A stretch of DNA of 64,000 nt from Ailurus styani (taxonomy: Eukaryota; Chordata; Mammalia; Carnivora; Ailuridae). Positions 33,787-45,639 of the stretch are shown here, in pieces. Made by a program: the position numbers and the translations under genes. The notes under the pieces are model-generated. The model made no database searches and was not told where the DNA came from. It worked only from the letters and a program-made list of their open reading frames with translations. How positions within the stretch are numbered: position 1 is the first letter of the stretch; each line of letters begins with the position of its first letter. Location: NCBI GenBank assembly GCA_002007465.1, contig LNAC01000683.1, forward strand, positions 751,420 to 815,419, given 5' to 3'.

Positions 33787-34565
33787 TCCCTCTCTGGTAT
33801 TGTCTTGTTTCATTTTTTCCTCTCTTCCCCTATGATCCTCTGTCTTGTCTCTCAAATTCCTCATATCAGTGAGATCATATGATAATTGTCTTTCTCTGTT
33901 TGGCTTATTTCACTTAGCATAATACCCTCTAGTTCCACCCATGTTGTTGTAAATGGCAAGATTTCAATTTTTTTTTTTAAGATTTTATTTATTCATTTGA
34001 CACAGAGAGAGAGATTACAAGTCGGCAGAGAGGCAGGCAGAGAGAGAGGAGAGAGAAGGAAGCAGGCTCCCTGCTGAGCAGAGAGCCCGACGTGGGCCTC
34101 GATCCCAGGACCCTGGGATCATGACCTGAGCCGAAGGCAGCGGCTTTAACCCACTGAGCCACCCAGGCGCCCAAGATTTCAATTTTTTAAAAAGATTTTT
34201 AAAATTTATTTATTTGAGAGAGACAGAGAATGAAAGAGAGCGAGCATGAGAGGGGGAAGGTCAGAGGGAGAAGCATACCCCCTGCTGAGCAGGGAGCCCC
34301 ATGTGGGACCCTATCCCTGGACTCCAGGATCATAACTTCAGCTGAAGGCAGTCGCTCAACCAAGCCACCCAGGACCCCCTATTTTCAACTTTTTGAGGCA
34401 CCTCCATACTGTTCTCCAGAGTGGCTGCACCAGCTTGCATTCCCACCAACAGTGTAGGAGGGTTCCCCTTTCTCTGCATCCTCGCCAACACCTGTCATTT
34501 CCTGACTTGTTAATTTTAACCATTCTGACTGGTGTGAGGTGGTGTCTCATTATGGTTTTGATTTG
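33787..34565 (-). mobile_element. L1 fragment split by two SINEs
   Basis: L1 3' UTR/ORF2 end in reverse complement at 33787-33978 and 34375-34565, with antisense SINEs at about 33979-34172 (TSD aagatttcaatttttt) and 34190-34374. Part of ORF2 is missing between the two L1 pieces. Confidence 0.8.
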
Positions 34566-35415
34566 TATTTCCCTGGGTCATCCAACTGTTGATTTCAGTT
34601 GAGGTTATGATCTCAGGTTCCTGAGATCAAGCCTTCCAACAGGCTTCACATTCAGCACAGAATCTGCTTGTCCCTCTCCTCTGCTAGCACACTCTCTTTC
34701 TCTCAAATAAATATATAAAATATTTTTAAAAACTAATTTCATTTTTAATATGTAAAACCTTAAAAATATTGAAAACGAAAAACAAGATTTAAAAAGATGT
34801 ATTTGGGACAACTGGGTGGCTCAGGCGGTTAAGCGGCTGCCTTTGGCTCAGATCATTCCAGGGTCCTGGGATCGAGTCCTGCATTGGGCTCCTTGCTCAG
34901 TGGGGAGCCTGCTTCTCTCTCTGCCTCTGCCTGCCACTCTGCTAGCTTGTGCTCTCTCCCCCTCTCTCTGACACTTAAATAAATACAATCTAAAAAAAAT
35001 AATAAAATAAAAAAGATGTATTCAGGAGATGCCTGGTTGGCTCAGTCAGTTAAGCATCTGCCTTCAGCTCAGGTCATAATCCCAGGGTTCTGGGATTAAG
35101 TCCCACATCAGGCTCCCTGCTCAGTGGTCCTCTCTCTCTGCCTGCCACTTCCCCTGCTTGTGCTCTCTCTTTCTTTCTCTCTCTGACAAATAAAAAAATA
35201 TATATCTATAAAATAAAATAACAACAAAGATATATTCAGGGGTTCCTAGGTGGCTAAGTCAGTTAAGTGTTTGCCTTTGGCTCAGGTCATGATGGTCTTG
35301 GGATGGAGCCCCTTGTCAGGCTCACTGCCCACTGGGGAGTCTGCTTCTCCCTCTGCCCCCCCACAACACTCATGCTCATTCTCTCTCTTTCAAATAAAAT
35401 CTTAAAATAAAAGAT
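34566..35415 (+). mobile_element. Cluster of four sense CAN SINEs
   Basis: Copies at about 34566-34740 (very diverged), 34806-35005, 35031-35205 and 35240-35415 all point the same way. The linker sequences aaaagatgtattcagg, aagatatattcagggg and aaagatgcattcagac recur between them, so at least some inserted serially at one site or arose by segmental duplication. Confidence 0.85.
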
Positions 35416-37920
35416 GCATTCAGACAAGTGTATTTATCCTATACTCCCTTTCATTTCTTCCTTCCCCCTGTTTATTTTTAATTTTTAATTTAAATTCAAT
35501 TTAATCAACATATAGTGTATCATTAGTTTCAGAGGGAGAATTTAGTGATTCATCAGTTGTGTATAATACCCAGTGGTTATTACTTCAGTGCCCTCCTTAA
35601 TGCCCATCATCTAGTTACACCATCCCCCCACCCACCTCCCCTCCAGCAACCTTAAGTTTGTTTCCCGGAGTTAAGAGTCTCTTATGGTTTTTCTCCCTCT
35701 CTGACTTCATCTTATTTTATTTTTCATTCCCTTTCCCTATGTTCATCTGTTTCGCTTCTTAAATTCCACATATGAGTGAAATCATATAGTGTTTGTCTTT
35801 CTCTGACTGGCTTATTTCACTAACCTAATACCCTCTAGTTCTATCCACATCATTGCAAATGGAAAGATTTCATTTTTTTGATGTCTGAGTAATATTCCAT
35901 TGTGTGTGTGTGTGTGTTTGTGACATATATATATCTCATATCTTCCTTATCCATGGACATCTGGGCACTTTCATATTTTGGCTATTGTGGACGTTGATGC
36001 TATAAACATTGGGGGGAAGGTGCCCCTTCAAATCAGTTTATATCCTTTGGATAAAATCTAGCCTAGTAGTGCAATTGCTGATTCTATGGTAGCTCTATTT
36101 TTACCCTTTTGAGGAACCTCCATAGTGTTTTTCTGAGTGGCTGCACCAGTTTTCATTCGCACTGGCAGTGTAAGAGTTGCCCTTTCTCCGACAACATCTC
36201 TTGTTTCCTGAGTTGTTAATTTTAGCCATTCTGGCTGGTGCGAGGTGGTGTCTCATTGTGGTTTTGATTTGTATTTCCCTGATGGCAAATGATGTGGAGC
36301 ATTTTTTCATGTGTCTGTTAACCATTTGTATGTCTTCTTTGAAGAAATGTCTGTTCATGTCTTCTGCCCATTTCTTGACTGGATTATTTGTTTTCTGGGT
36401 GTTGAGTTTGAGAAGTTCTCTATAGATCTTGGATACTAGCTCTTTATCTGATAAGACATTTGCAAATATCTCCTCCCATTCTGTAGGCTGTCTTTTGGTT
36501 TTGCCAACTGTTTCCTTTGCTGTGCAAAAGTTTTTTATCTTGATGAAGTCCAGTCATTCATTTTTGCTTTTGTTTCTTTTGCCTTTGGAGATGTGTCTTG
36601 CAAGAAGTTGCTGTGGCTGAGTTCAAAGAGGTTGCCTACCTGTGTTCTCTAGGATTTTGGTAGATTCCTGTCTCACTTTTAGGTCTTTAGTCCATTTTGA
36701 GTTGATCTTTGTGTATGATGTAAGAAACTGGTCCAGTTTCATTCTTCTGCATGTGATTGTCCAATTTTCCCAGCACCATTTATTGAAGAGATTGTCTTTT
36801 TTTCCATTGGATATTCTTTCCTGTTTTGTCAAAGCTTAGTTGACCATAGAGCTGAGAGTCCATTTCTGGGTTCTTTGTTGTGTTCCATTGATCTATGTGT
36901 TTGTTTTTGTGCCAGTACCATACTGTCTTGATAATGACAGCTTTGTAATAGAGCTTGAAGTCCAAAATTGTGATGCCTCTGGCTTTGGTTTTCTTTTTCA
37001 ACATTCCTTTCGCTACTTGGGGTCTTTTCTGTTTCCATACAAATTTTAGGATTGTTTGTTCCAGCTCTATGAAAAATGTTGATGGTATATTAGTAGGGAT
37101 TGCATTGAATGTGTAGATTGCTTGGGGTAGCATAGACATTTTAACAATATTTGTTCCTCCAAACCATGAGAATGGAATGTTTCTCCTTTTCTTTGTGTTT
37201 TGGTCAATTCTTATCATAAATGTTCTATAGTTTTCAGAGTACAGATCCTTTATCTCTTTGATTCACTGGTATCTTACGTTTTTTGATGGAATTGTAAATG
37301 GGATTGGTTTCTTGATTTCTCTTTTCTGCCCCATTGTTAGTATGTAGAAATGTAAGTGACTTCTGTGCATTGATTTTATATCCTGCCACTTTGTTGATTT
37401 CCTTGATCAGATCTAACAATTTTTGGGTGCAGTCTTTTGGGTTTTCTGCATAGAGTACCATTCATCTACAAAGAGTGAAAATTTGGCTGCTTCTTTGCCG
37501 ATTTCAGTCCCTTTTATTTCTTTTTGTTGTCTGATTGCTGAGGCTAGGACTACTAGTAATATGTTGAACAATAGTGTTGAGAGTGGACATCCCTGTCATG
37601 TTCCTAACCTAGGTGAAAGGCTCTCAGTTTTTCCCCATCGAGAGTGATATTTGCTGTGGATTTCTTGTTTATGGCTTTTATGAGATTGAGGTATGTTCCC
37701 TCTATCTCAACTCTGTGGAGAAATTTTCTCAAGAAAAGATGCTGAATTTTGTCAAATACTTTTTCTGCATCAATCGAGAAGGTCCTATGATTCTTGTCCT
37801 TTCTTTTATTAATGTGGAGTATCACGTTGATTGTTTTGCAGATGTGGAACTACTCTTGCAGTCCAGGAATAAATCTCACTTGGCTGTGATGAATAATCCT
37901 TTTGATGTACTGTTGGATCC

Positions 37921-38118
37921 TTTTTTTTTTTTTTAAAGATTTTGTTTATTTATTTGAGAAAAAGAAAGGAAGAGCCAGCCCAAGTAGGGGGAGGGGCAGA
38001 GAAAGAAGCAGGCTCCCTGTTCAGCAAGGAGCCTGATGTGGGACTCGATCCCAGGACCCTGGGATCATGACCTGAGCTGAAGGAAGACACTTAACCATCT
38101 GAGCCACCCAGGCGCCCA
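37921..38118 (-). mobile_element. CAN SINE in L1 copy C
   Basis: Antisense copy flanked by tactgttggatcctttt / tactgttggatcctatt. Confidence 0.9.
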
Positions 38119-38319
38119 TACTGTTGGATCCTATTAACTAGTATCTTGGTGAGAATTTTTGTATCTATGTTCATCAGAGATATTGGTCTGTAATTCTTTT
38201 TTTTGGGGTCTTTGCCTGGTTTTGGGATAAAACTCATAGGAAGAGTTTGGAAGTTTTTCTTCTATTTCTAGTTTTTGAAATAGCTTCAGAAGAATAGGGA
38301 TTAATTCTTTAAATGTTTT

Positions 38320-38510
38320 GGGCACCTGGGTGGCTCAGTGGGTTAAAGCCTCTGCCTTCGGCTCAGGTCATGATCTCAGGGTCCTGGGATTGAGGCCCGC
38401 ATCGGGCTCTCTGCTCATCAGGGAGCCTGCCTCCTTCTCTCTCTCTGCCTGCCTCTCAGCCTACTTGGATCTCTCTCTCTCTGTCAAATAAAAAAAAATT
38501 AAAAAAAGAT
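38320..38510 (+). mobile_element. CAN SINE in L1 copy C
   Basis: Sense copy with duplicated ttctttaaatgtttt / ttctttaaatgttt. Confidence 0.92.
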
Positions 38511-38972
38511 TCTTTAAATGTTTGGTAGAATTCCTCTGGGAAATAATATGGCCCTGGGCTCTTGTTTGTTGATTTTTTTATTACTGCTTCAATTTCTTTG
38601 CTGGTTATGGGTCTGTTCAGGTTTTCAATTTCTTCATGCTTTGGTTTTGGTAGTTTATACAACTCTAGGAATGCATCCATTTCTTCCAGATTGCCTAATT
38701 TGTTGGTATATAATTGTTCATAATATGTTCTTATAGTTGTTTGTATTTCTTCAAATACAAAGATATTTCTTCAAATACAAATACAAAGGTGTTGGTTGCG
38801 AATTCCTCTCTTTCATTTATGATTTTATTTATTTCAGTCCTCTCTCTTTTATTTTGAGTCTGGCTAAAAGTTTATTGATCTCATTAATTCTCTCAAAGAA
38901 CCAGTTTCATTGATTTGTTGTAGTGTTTTTCTTAAATTTCTATATGATTGATTTCTGCTCTAATCTTTATTT

Positions 38973-39162
38973 TTGTTTTTTTAAAGATTTTATTTATTTA
39001 TTTAACAGAGAGAGTTTTACAAGTAGGCAGAGAGAGAGAGAGGAGAAAGCAGGCTCCCCACTGACCAGGGAGCCCAATTTGAGGCTCAATCCCAGGACCC
39101 TGAGATCATGACCTGAGCCGAAGGCAGAGGGTTTAACCCACTGAGCCACCCAGGCACCCCTG
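38973..39162 (-). mobile_element. CAN SINE in L1 copy C
   Basis: Antisense copy flanked by tgctctaatcttta on both sides. Confidence 0.9.
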
Positions 39163-39289
39163 CTCTAATCTTTAGTATTTATCTTTTCCTCCTGGATTTA
39201 GGCTTTATTTGCTGTTCTTTCTCCATCTCTTTTAGGTGTAAGGTTAGGTTGTTATTTGAAACTTTTCTTGTTTCTTTCTTTCTTTCTTT

Positions 39290-39493
39290 TTTTTTTTTAA
39301 GATTTTATTTATTTATTTGACACACAGAGAGAGAGATCACAAGTAGGCAGAGAGGCAGGCAGAGAGAGAGAGAGGAGGAAGCAGGCTCCCTGCTGAGCAG
39401 GGAGCCCGATTCGGGCCTCGATCCCAGGACCCTGAGATCATGACCTGAGCCGAAGGCAGAGGTTTTAACCCACTGAGCCACCCAGGCGCCCAC
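39290..39493 (-). mobile_element. CAN SINE in L1 copy C
   Basis: Antisense copy with duplicated acttttcttgtttctt and a TTTC-rich left end. Confidence 0.92.
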
Positions 39494-40334
39494 TTTTCTT
39501 GTTTCTTGAGAAAGGGCTGTATTGGTATATACTTCTTTCTTAAGACCACCTTTGCTGCATCCCAAAGATTTTGAACAGTTGTGTTTTCATTTTCATTTGT
39601 TTCCATGTATTGTTTTTAATTCTCTTTTAATTTTCTGGTAGACTCATTCATTCTTTAGTAGGTTGCATTTTAGCCTCCATGTATTTGTGTTCCTTCTGAA
39701 TTTTTTCTTGTGATTGAGGTTGAGTTTTAAAGCACTGTGGTCTGAACACATGCAGGGAATAATCCCAATCTTTTTGTACCCCTTGAGACCTGATTTGTGA
39801 CCCAGGATGTGATCTATTCTGGAGACTGTTTCATGTGCACTTGAGAAGAATGTATATTCTGTTGCTTTTGGATGGAATGTTCTGAATATATCTTTGAAGT
39901 CCCTCTGGTCCAGAGTGTCATTCAAAGCCCCTTTTTCCTTGTTGATCTTCTGCTTAGATGATCTGTCCATTGCTGTGAATGGAGTGTTAAAGTCCCCTCC
40001 TGTTGTTGTATTATTATCAATGTGTTTCTTCAATTTTGTAATAATTGGTTTATGTATTTGGGTGCCCCAAGTTAGGGGCATAGAAGTTTATAATTGTTAG
40101 ACCTTCTTGTTGGATAGATCCCTTTCATTATGATATAGTGTTCTTCTTCATGTTTTCTTACAGTCTTTGGTTTAAAATCTAGTTTGTCTGATGTAGGGAT
40201 TGCTACCCCTGCTTTCTTTTGATGTACATTAGCATGATAAATGGTTCTCTACCCCCTCACTTTCAATCTGGAAGTGTCTTTGTGTCCAAAATGAGTCTCT
40301 TGTAGACATCATATTGATGGGTCTTGGTTTTTTC

Positions 40335-40535
40335 TTTTTAAAAGTATTTTATTTATTTATTTACCAGTGAGAGAGAGTGAGAGAGAGAGTGCACAAGCAG
40401 CGGGAGTGGCAGGTAGAGGGAGAAGCAGGCTCCCACTGAGCAGGGAGCCCAATGTAGGACCCAATCCCAGGACCCTGGGATCATGACCTGAGCAGAAGAC
40501 AGATGCTTAACTGGCTGAGTCACCCAGGTGTCCCT
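40335..40535 (-). mobile_element. CAN SINE in L1 copy C
   Basis: Antisense copy with a gagagagtgagagagagagt tract. Flanks ggtcttg(g)ttttt and ggtcttgtctttttt are consistent with a TSD. Confidence 0.88.
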
Positions 40536-42181
40536 GGTCTTGTCTTTTTTAATCCAGTATGATACTCCATATCTTTTGATTGGAGCATTAGGCCGTTTAC
40601 ATTCAGGAATAATTATTGAAAGATATGAATTTAGTGCCATTCTATTATTTGTAAAGTTGCTGTTATTGTAGATTGTCTGTTTCTTTCTGGTTTTTATTAG
40701 TTTTGGCTTTTCTTTCCACTCAAAGGATCCCCTTTACTATTTCTTGCAGGGCTGTTTTAGTGTTCACGAATTCATTTTGTTTGTCCTAGAAACTCTTTAT
40801 TTCTCCTTCCGTTCTGAATGACAGCTTTGCTGGATAAAGTATTCTTGGCTGCATATTTTTCATATTTAGCACAGTGACTATATCATGCCAGTCCTTTCTG
40901 GCCTGCCAGTTCTCTGTGGATGGGTGTGCTGCCAGCCTTATGTTTCTACCTTTGTAGCTTAAGGACCTCTTCTCCCCAGGCTGCTTTCAGGATTTTCTCT
41001 GAAATTTGCAAGCATCACTACTATATGTGGAGGTATTGACCTATTTTTATTGATTTTGAGGGGGGTTCTCTGTGCCTCCTGGACTTGAATGCCCATTAGG
41101 GATGTTCACAGCTATAATTTGTTCAAATAAGCCTTCTGCTTCCTCCCCGCCTTCATCTTCTGGGACCCCTATCATCTGGATATTATTTCACTTTATGTTA
41201 TCACTGATTTCCCAATGTTTCCCTTGATGATCCAGTAGTTGTTTTTCTCAAGTTCCTTATTTTCCATCATTTTGTCTTCTATATCCTGACTCTCTCTTCT
41301 GCCTCATTTATCCTAGCTGTTAGAGCCTCCACTTTTTATCCCTCTCAGTAATAGCATTTTTAATTTCAGCCTGATTAGATTTTAGTTCTTTTATTTCTTT
41401 GGTAGGGGATTCTCTAGTGTCTTTTTTAAACGCAGCTAGTATCTTTATAATCGTTATTTGAAAACTAGTTCCAACATCTTAATTATATCCATATTGATTA
41501 AATCCCTGCAGTGAGTACTACCTCCTGTTCTTTCTTTTGGGGTGAATTCCTCTGTCTCATCAATATGTTGAGAATAGAATAGAAGAAAGAAAAAGACAAA
41601 AATAGCAACAACAGAAAAAACAAACAAAGTAGAAGTAAACAGAAACAAAACAGTATAAGAAAAAAATCCAAGAAGTAAAACAGAACAAAACAATAAACTA
41701 GATCCTGGGTGTATTTTGGTCTGTTTGTTAAAAGAAACTAGATCCCAAAACGGAAAGAAAGCAAAATTTATATATATACAAAAATAAAATAAAATAAATA
41801 CTATGACAGGAAACATAAAAAGAAAAACATATAATGTTTATATAAAAATAAAAGTAAAAATAAGTAAAGAACTGAAAAAATAAGAAAATAGCTGAAAAAA
41901 ATAAAATTGAAAGACGAAGGAATAATAAAAAGCCCACAAATGATATATACTGTTTTCCCCAAGAGCTGAAGTTTTGCAGTTTTCTATGATCAGTTAACTT
42001 CACTAGTGAGTTTTCCTGCTCATCTTCTGGGGAGGGGCCTGTTGTGCTGAATCTCAGTTGTCTCTGTGCTGGTGGAATTGTGCCTCCCTTGCAAAGGGGC
42101 CAGGCTTAATATCAGAAACTCTAGATTCCACTATGTGGTGCTCTTTTGCTCCTTGAAGGCTTTCAGCACTGATGCTGAAGT

Positions 42182-42843
42182 TGTAGAGCTAGGTTCTTGT
42201 CTCAAGGAGTCAAAGAATTAATCTCCCAAAGGAGACTGAGTAAAGTGAAAGAGTTTTAAGCAAGGATACAGGAAAAGCTCCCAGGCATGAGAAGAATCCA
42301 GACAGGTTTGCAACTGAGGGCTTTCAAAGTTGGTCCTTTATTGAAGGCTAACAAGGGAACTTAAGTATTTTTGACTTCTTTGAGGCAGCACTATTGGTTA
42401 AGGACTAGTGATAACATCCTTAATGGCTTCTTTTTAGGGTTTGATTATTTTCTGTTGACCACAGGAGATTGTCATAAGGGGCGCCTGGGTGGCTCAGAGG
42501 GTTAAAGCCTCTGCCTTCGGCTCAGGTCATGATCTCAGGGTCCTGGGATCGAGTCCCGCATCAGGCTCTCTGCTCGGCGGGGAGCCTGCTACCCCCTCTC
42601 TCTCTGCCTGCCTTTCTGCCTGCTTGTGATCTCTCCCTCTCTGTCAAATAAATAAATAAAAATCTTAAAAAAAAAAAGAAGATTGTCATAAATAAGACTC
42701 CCCCCTTGGACACCTAGTGTAGGGTGGTCTGGAGTTTTCCCTTATTTCTGGTTTCCTTCTACTTCTGAATTTTGGGGATTTCTGTGAGCCTGATTGCGTA
42801 GGCCCCTATCTCTCCCTTCCTAGCCCCACCTGTCCCTTACTCA
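42182..42843 (-). mobile_element. Solo LTR (ERV class I-like) in L1 5' UTR, with a SINE inside
   Basis: The minus strand starts TGAGTAAGGGACAGG and ends GAACCTAGCTCTACA. It has a TTCAATAAAGG polyadenylation signal (about 42338-42345) and a U5-like Thr/Cys-type pyrimidine-rich end (ctttcactttactcagtctc). The SINE at 42479-42680 (TSD agattgtcataa) interrupts it, leaving about 455 bp of LTR. No internal retroviral genes adjoin it. I find no clean target-site duplication. Confidence 0.65.
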
Positions 42844-42871
42844 ATGGGGGAGATGAAAATGGTGGCACCCA

Positions 42872-43075
42872 GGGCGCCTGGGTGGCTCAGTGGGTTAAAG
42901 CCTCTGCTTTCGGCTCAGGTCATGATCTCAGCATCCTGGGATCGAGGCCCAGATCAGGCTCTCTGCTCAGCAGGGAGCCTGCTTCCTCCTCTCCTTGTCT
43001 CTCTGCCTGCCTCTCTGCCTACTTGTAATCTCTCTCTCTGTGTCAAATAAATAAAATCTTAAAAAAAAAAAAAGA
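42872..43075 (+). mobile_element. CAN SINE with 17-bp TSD
   Basis: Sense copy with duplicated gaaaatggtggcaccca at about 42855 and 43080. Confidence 0.93.
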
Positions 43076-43740
43076 AAAAGAAAATGGTGGCACCCAGATC
43101 TCTAGCATTGAAACTGAAAGTTCATGCCCCACCCCCTACTCTTTAGTGATCCCTCGCAGAAAAGCAGTCAGTCACCCTTGTCTCTCTGCTTTCCATCTGA
43201 ACTCTATGTTCACTACACCTGTGAGTGACCATTTTTATCTCAAGAAAGTAACCCAGTTTCAAGTCTCCAAACTTTATGGGCTCTTGTGATGTGAACCTGA
43301 GTCATTCCTGGTGGGGGATTGGTGTAGAGGAGGGAAGTCTCTCCAGGCTTCTGCCTTGTACTAGGCCCCTACCTGGAGTTTGATTGTGCAAGTGTAAAGG
43401 CTTTTGTGGTTTATGGCAAAACTGAGCAGAAAGTTGGCACCTAGACTCAACCTGCTTTTCTGCTCTGATGCCTGGGAACCCTGTAGCACTCAGGCACCCC
43501 CATTCTTGTGACCCCAGGGATCCTGAGACCATGCTGTCCCACTTGCAATCTGCCCCACTTTGCCACCTAAGCACCTTTAAGCCAGGGATGTCCCCCACTG
43601 TAGCAGACTTTTAGAAGTCCTGATTTTATGTGCCACTGCTTATAATACTCTGCAGTAGCCTCTCTGAGGCAGGCCCCCTCCTCTTTGCAGTATCCTCTGA
43701 CATATTGCCTGATTCACATCTCCACCCCACCTGCCTTCCA

Positions 43741-43819
43741 AAAAGTGGTTGCTTTTCTTTTCTTTCCTTTTTTTCTTTTCTTTCTTTCTTTCTTTATTTT
43801 TTTCTAAGATTTTTATTTA

Positions 43820-43877
<58 letters not shown>

Positions 43878-43878
43878 G
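43741..43878 (+). repeat. TTTCT-rich tract and (GA)n microsatellite
   Basis: A pyrimidine tract (43755-43805) is followed by roughly 50 bases of GA repeat (about 43825-43878), the expanded tail region of the antisense SINE that follows. Confidence 0.85.
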
Positions 43879-44445
43879 GCACAAGCAGGGGAAGTGGCAG
43901 GCAGAGGGAGAAGCAGGCTCCTCACTGAGCAAGGAGCCGGATGCAGGACTCTATCCCAGGACACTGGGATCATGACTTTGATGTGGTTTTGGAATTAGGT
44001 AAGGTTTGGTGGGGTGGGGTCCAGAGCCAATGACCAAGAAAGAATTTTTGAGATGTCTTTGGTGCAAAAAGGTGGTTTTATTAAAGCTCAGGGACAGGAC
44101 CCGTGAGGAGAAAGCTGCTGCACTGGGGTTGTGTGGGGTAGCTGATTATATACTTGGAAGTTAGGGGAGGTAAGGAAAAGGGAGATTTCAAAAGAATTTT
44201 CATATGTTAAAGATTCCCAGGATACTGGAGGCCTTGCCATTCTCAAGATTGTTTTTCCCTCTAGCAAGGCATTAACATTAAGACAGTTGGGAGCTTCCTG
44301 GATGAATGTCACAAATACCCCATCCAAGGTATGGGGAGGTGGGTTGTGGGGTGTCAGCATGTGCTTTGTCCCCAGCTTGCCTTCTGCTCCCTCATCAACC
44401 TGAGTCGAAGGCAGACGCTTAACCAACTGAGCCACCCAGGCACCC
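43805..44445 (-). mobile_element. CAN SINE split by a solo LTR
   Basis: The antisense SINE body (43805-43978) stops in gggatcatgactt and resumes at 44398 (acctgagtcgaaggcagacg) to 44445. The interrupting piece is the LTR 43979-44397. Confidence 0.9.
43979..44397 (-). mobile_element. 419-bp solo LTR with 4-bp TSD
   Basis: The minus strand runs TGATGAGGGAGCAG to AAAACCACATCA, so TG...CA ends. Flanking tetramers actt (43975-43978) and acct (44398-44401) fit a 4-bp target duplication, typical of gammaretrovirus-like ERVs. It has a TATATAATCAGC promoter box, TTTAATAAAACC as poly(A) signal and the R/U5 junction region TTTGCACCAAAGACATCTC. No coding region remains. Confidence 0.85.
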
Positions 44446-44458
44446 TGCACCTTGCTGC

Positions 44459-44930
44459 CTTTTTTTTTTTAAATTTTTAAAATTTTATTTTTTCAGTGAT
44501 CCAAGATTCATTGTTTATGCACCACACCCAGTGCTCCATGCAGGACGTGCCCTCCTTAATACCCACCACCAGGCTCCTCCCTACCCCCTCCCCTTCATAA
44601 CCTTCAGTTTATTTCTCAGAATCCACAGTCTCTCATGGTTCATCTCCCCTTTCGATTTACCCCAAGTCACTTTTCCTTTCCTTCTCCTAGAGTCCTCCAT
44701 TTTATTCCTTATGTTCCACAAGTAAGTGAAACCATATGGTAATTGACTTTCTCTGCTTGATTTATTTCACTCAGCATAATCTCCTCCAGACCCATCCATG
44801 TTGATACAAAAGTTGGGTATTCATCCTTTCTGATGGCTGAGTAATATTCCATTGTATATATGGACCACATCTTCTTTATCCATTCATCTGTTGAAGGGCT
44901 TCTCAGTTCTTTCCAGTTTGGTGATTGTTG
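44459..44930 (-). mobile_element. 5'-truncated L1 with TSD
   Basis: L1 3' UTR and ORF2 end (reverse complement) with a T-run at its left end. The flanks tgcaccttgct at 44447-44457 and about 44929-44939 are the target-site duplication. Confidence 0.85.
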
Positions 44931-44941
44931 CACCTTGCTTC

Positions 44942-45020
44942 TGATGAGGGAGCAGAAGCCAAGCTGAGGACAAAGCACAAGCTGACACCCCATAACCCGC
45001 CCCCCACCCCCCGCCGGTTG
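44942..45020 (+). repeat. LTR U3 fragment, opposite orientation to neighbouring LTRs
   Basis: Starts tgatgagggagcagaagcc and matches the first 50 or so bases of the solo LTR at 43979-44397 in inverted orientation. A C-rich tract follows. Confidence 0.7.
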
Positions 45021-45030
45021 GGATATGTGT

Positions 45031-45627
45031 TGATGTGGGAAAGAATGTTACGGTTTGAAGCTAACAACCAAGAAAGAATTCTTGAGATGTCTTTGGTGCA
45101 AAAAGGTGGTTTTATTAAAGCACGGGGACCTGTGGGCAGAAAAAAGCTGCAATTGGGTCATGAGGAATAACACTTAATATACTTTCAAGTTGGGAGGGGG
45201 TTAGGGATAGTGTTAAGTATCTAAGGAATTTTGGAAGCAAGGTTTCCAGGATCCTAAAGGGGCTAGCTATTGCTGGGAAAAGGTCATTTATTACTGTCTA
45301 ATAAAACCTTAGACATGAAACCCTTCAGATGTGTATCAGTGGGTCATATGCTTGGGGGATGATTGCCAACACGAAATCTTGTGGGGTAGAGATAAAGGAA
45401 ATTTCCAAAGGAATTTTTATATGTCAGAATAGACTTACAGGATTCTTGGCAGGGGGTGAGGTGGTTGGGCTATCATTGTTTTTTGACCTTAGGCAAGTTT
45501 TAATATCCAGGCAGTTGAGTCCCTCGAGGAATGTCACCTTGTCACCGCCTATTTCAAGGACTTGTCAATGGGCTGTAGATAGTAAGGAAATTCAATAATT
45601 TTTCTTCTGCCTTTGTTTCCCACATCA
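45031..45627 (-). mobile_element. 597-bp solo LTR, related family
   Basis: The termini are perfect inverted 12-mers (TGATGTGGGAAA ... TTTCCCACATCA). The R-region core ctttaataaaaccaccttt and ttcttgagatgtctttggtg is shared with the LTR at 43979, but U3 is longer and different. No obvious target-site duplication is seen, so one flank may have been rearranged. Confidence 0.8.
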
Positions 45628-45639
45628 ACTTCTGTCATT

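Larger units (their letters stand above)
35460..43730 (-). mobile_element. L1 copy C: near full-length antisense LINE-1, inactive
   Basis: Minus-strand order is 5' UTR (about 43730 to 41600), ORF1 (to about 40300), ORF2 (about 40250 to 35950) and 3' UTR (to 35460). Endonuclease residues remain readable at 39644-40081 (GGDFN, SRIDHILG, CSDHSALKL). Reverse transcriptase remnants are at 37234-37825 and the C-terminal region at 36780-37217, but stops and frameshifts break every domain. Antisense SINEs (37921-38118, 38973-39162, 39290-39493, 40335-40535), sense SINEs (38320-38510, 42479-42680, 42872-43075) and an LTR (42182-42843) interrupt it. Without these it would be about 6.3 kb. Confidence 0.88.

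Noticed and set aside
34566..35415. Regularly spaced repeats resembling an array
   Set aside because: They are SINEs of 170-200 bp with A-rich tails, not a CRISPR array; the DNA is clearly mammalian.
39644..40081. 145-aa ORF with endonuclease motifs as a possible host gene
   Set aside because: It is the broken endonuclease region of an L1 ORF2, in frame with no downstream domain.
43823..43878. Long GA repeat as a possible regulatory GAGA tract
   Set aside because: It is the expanded GA-rich tail segment of an antisense SINE, as in other copies here.
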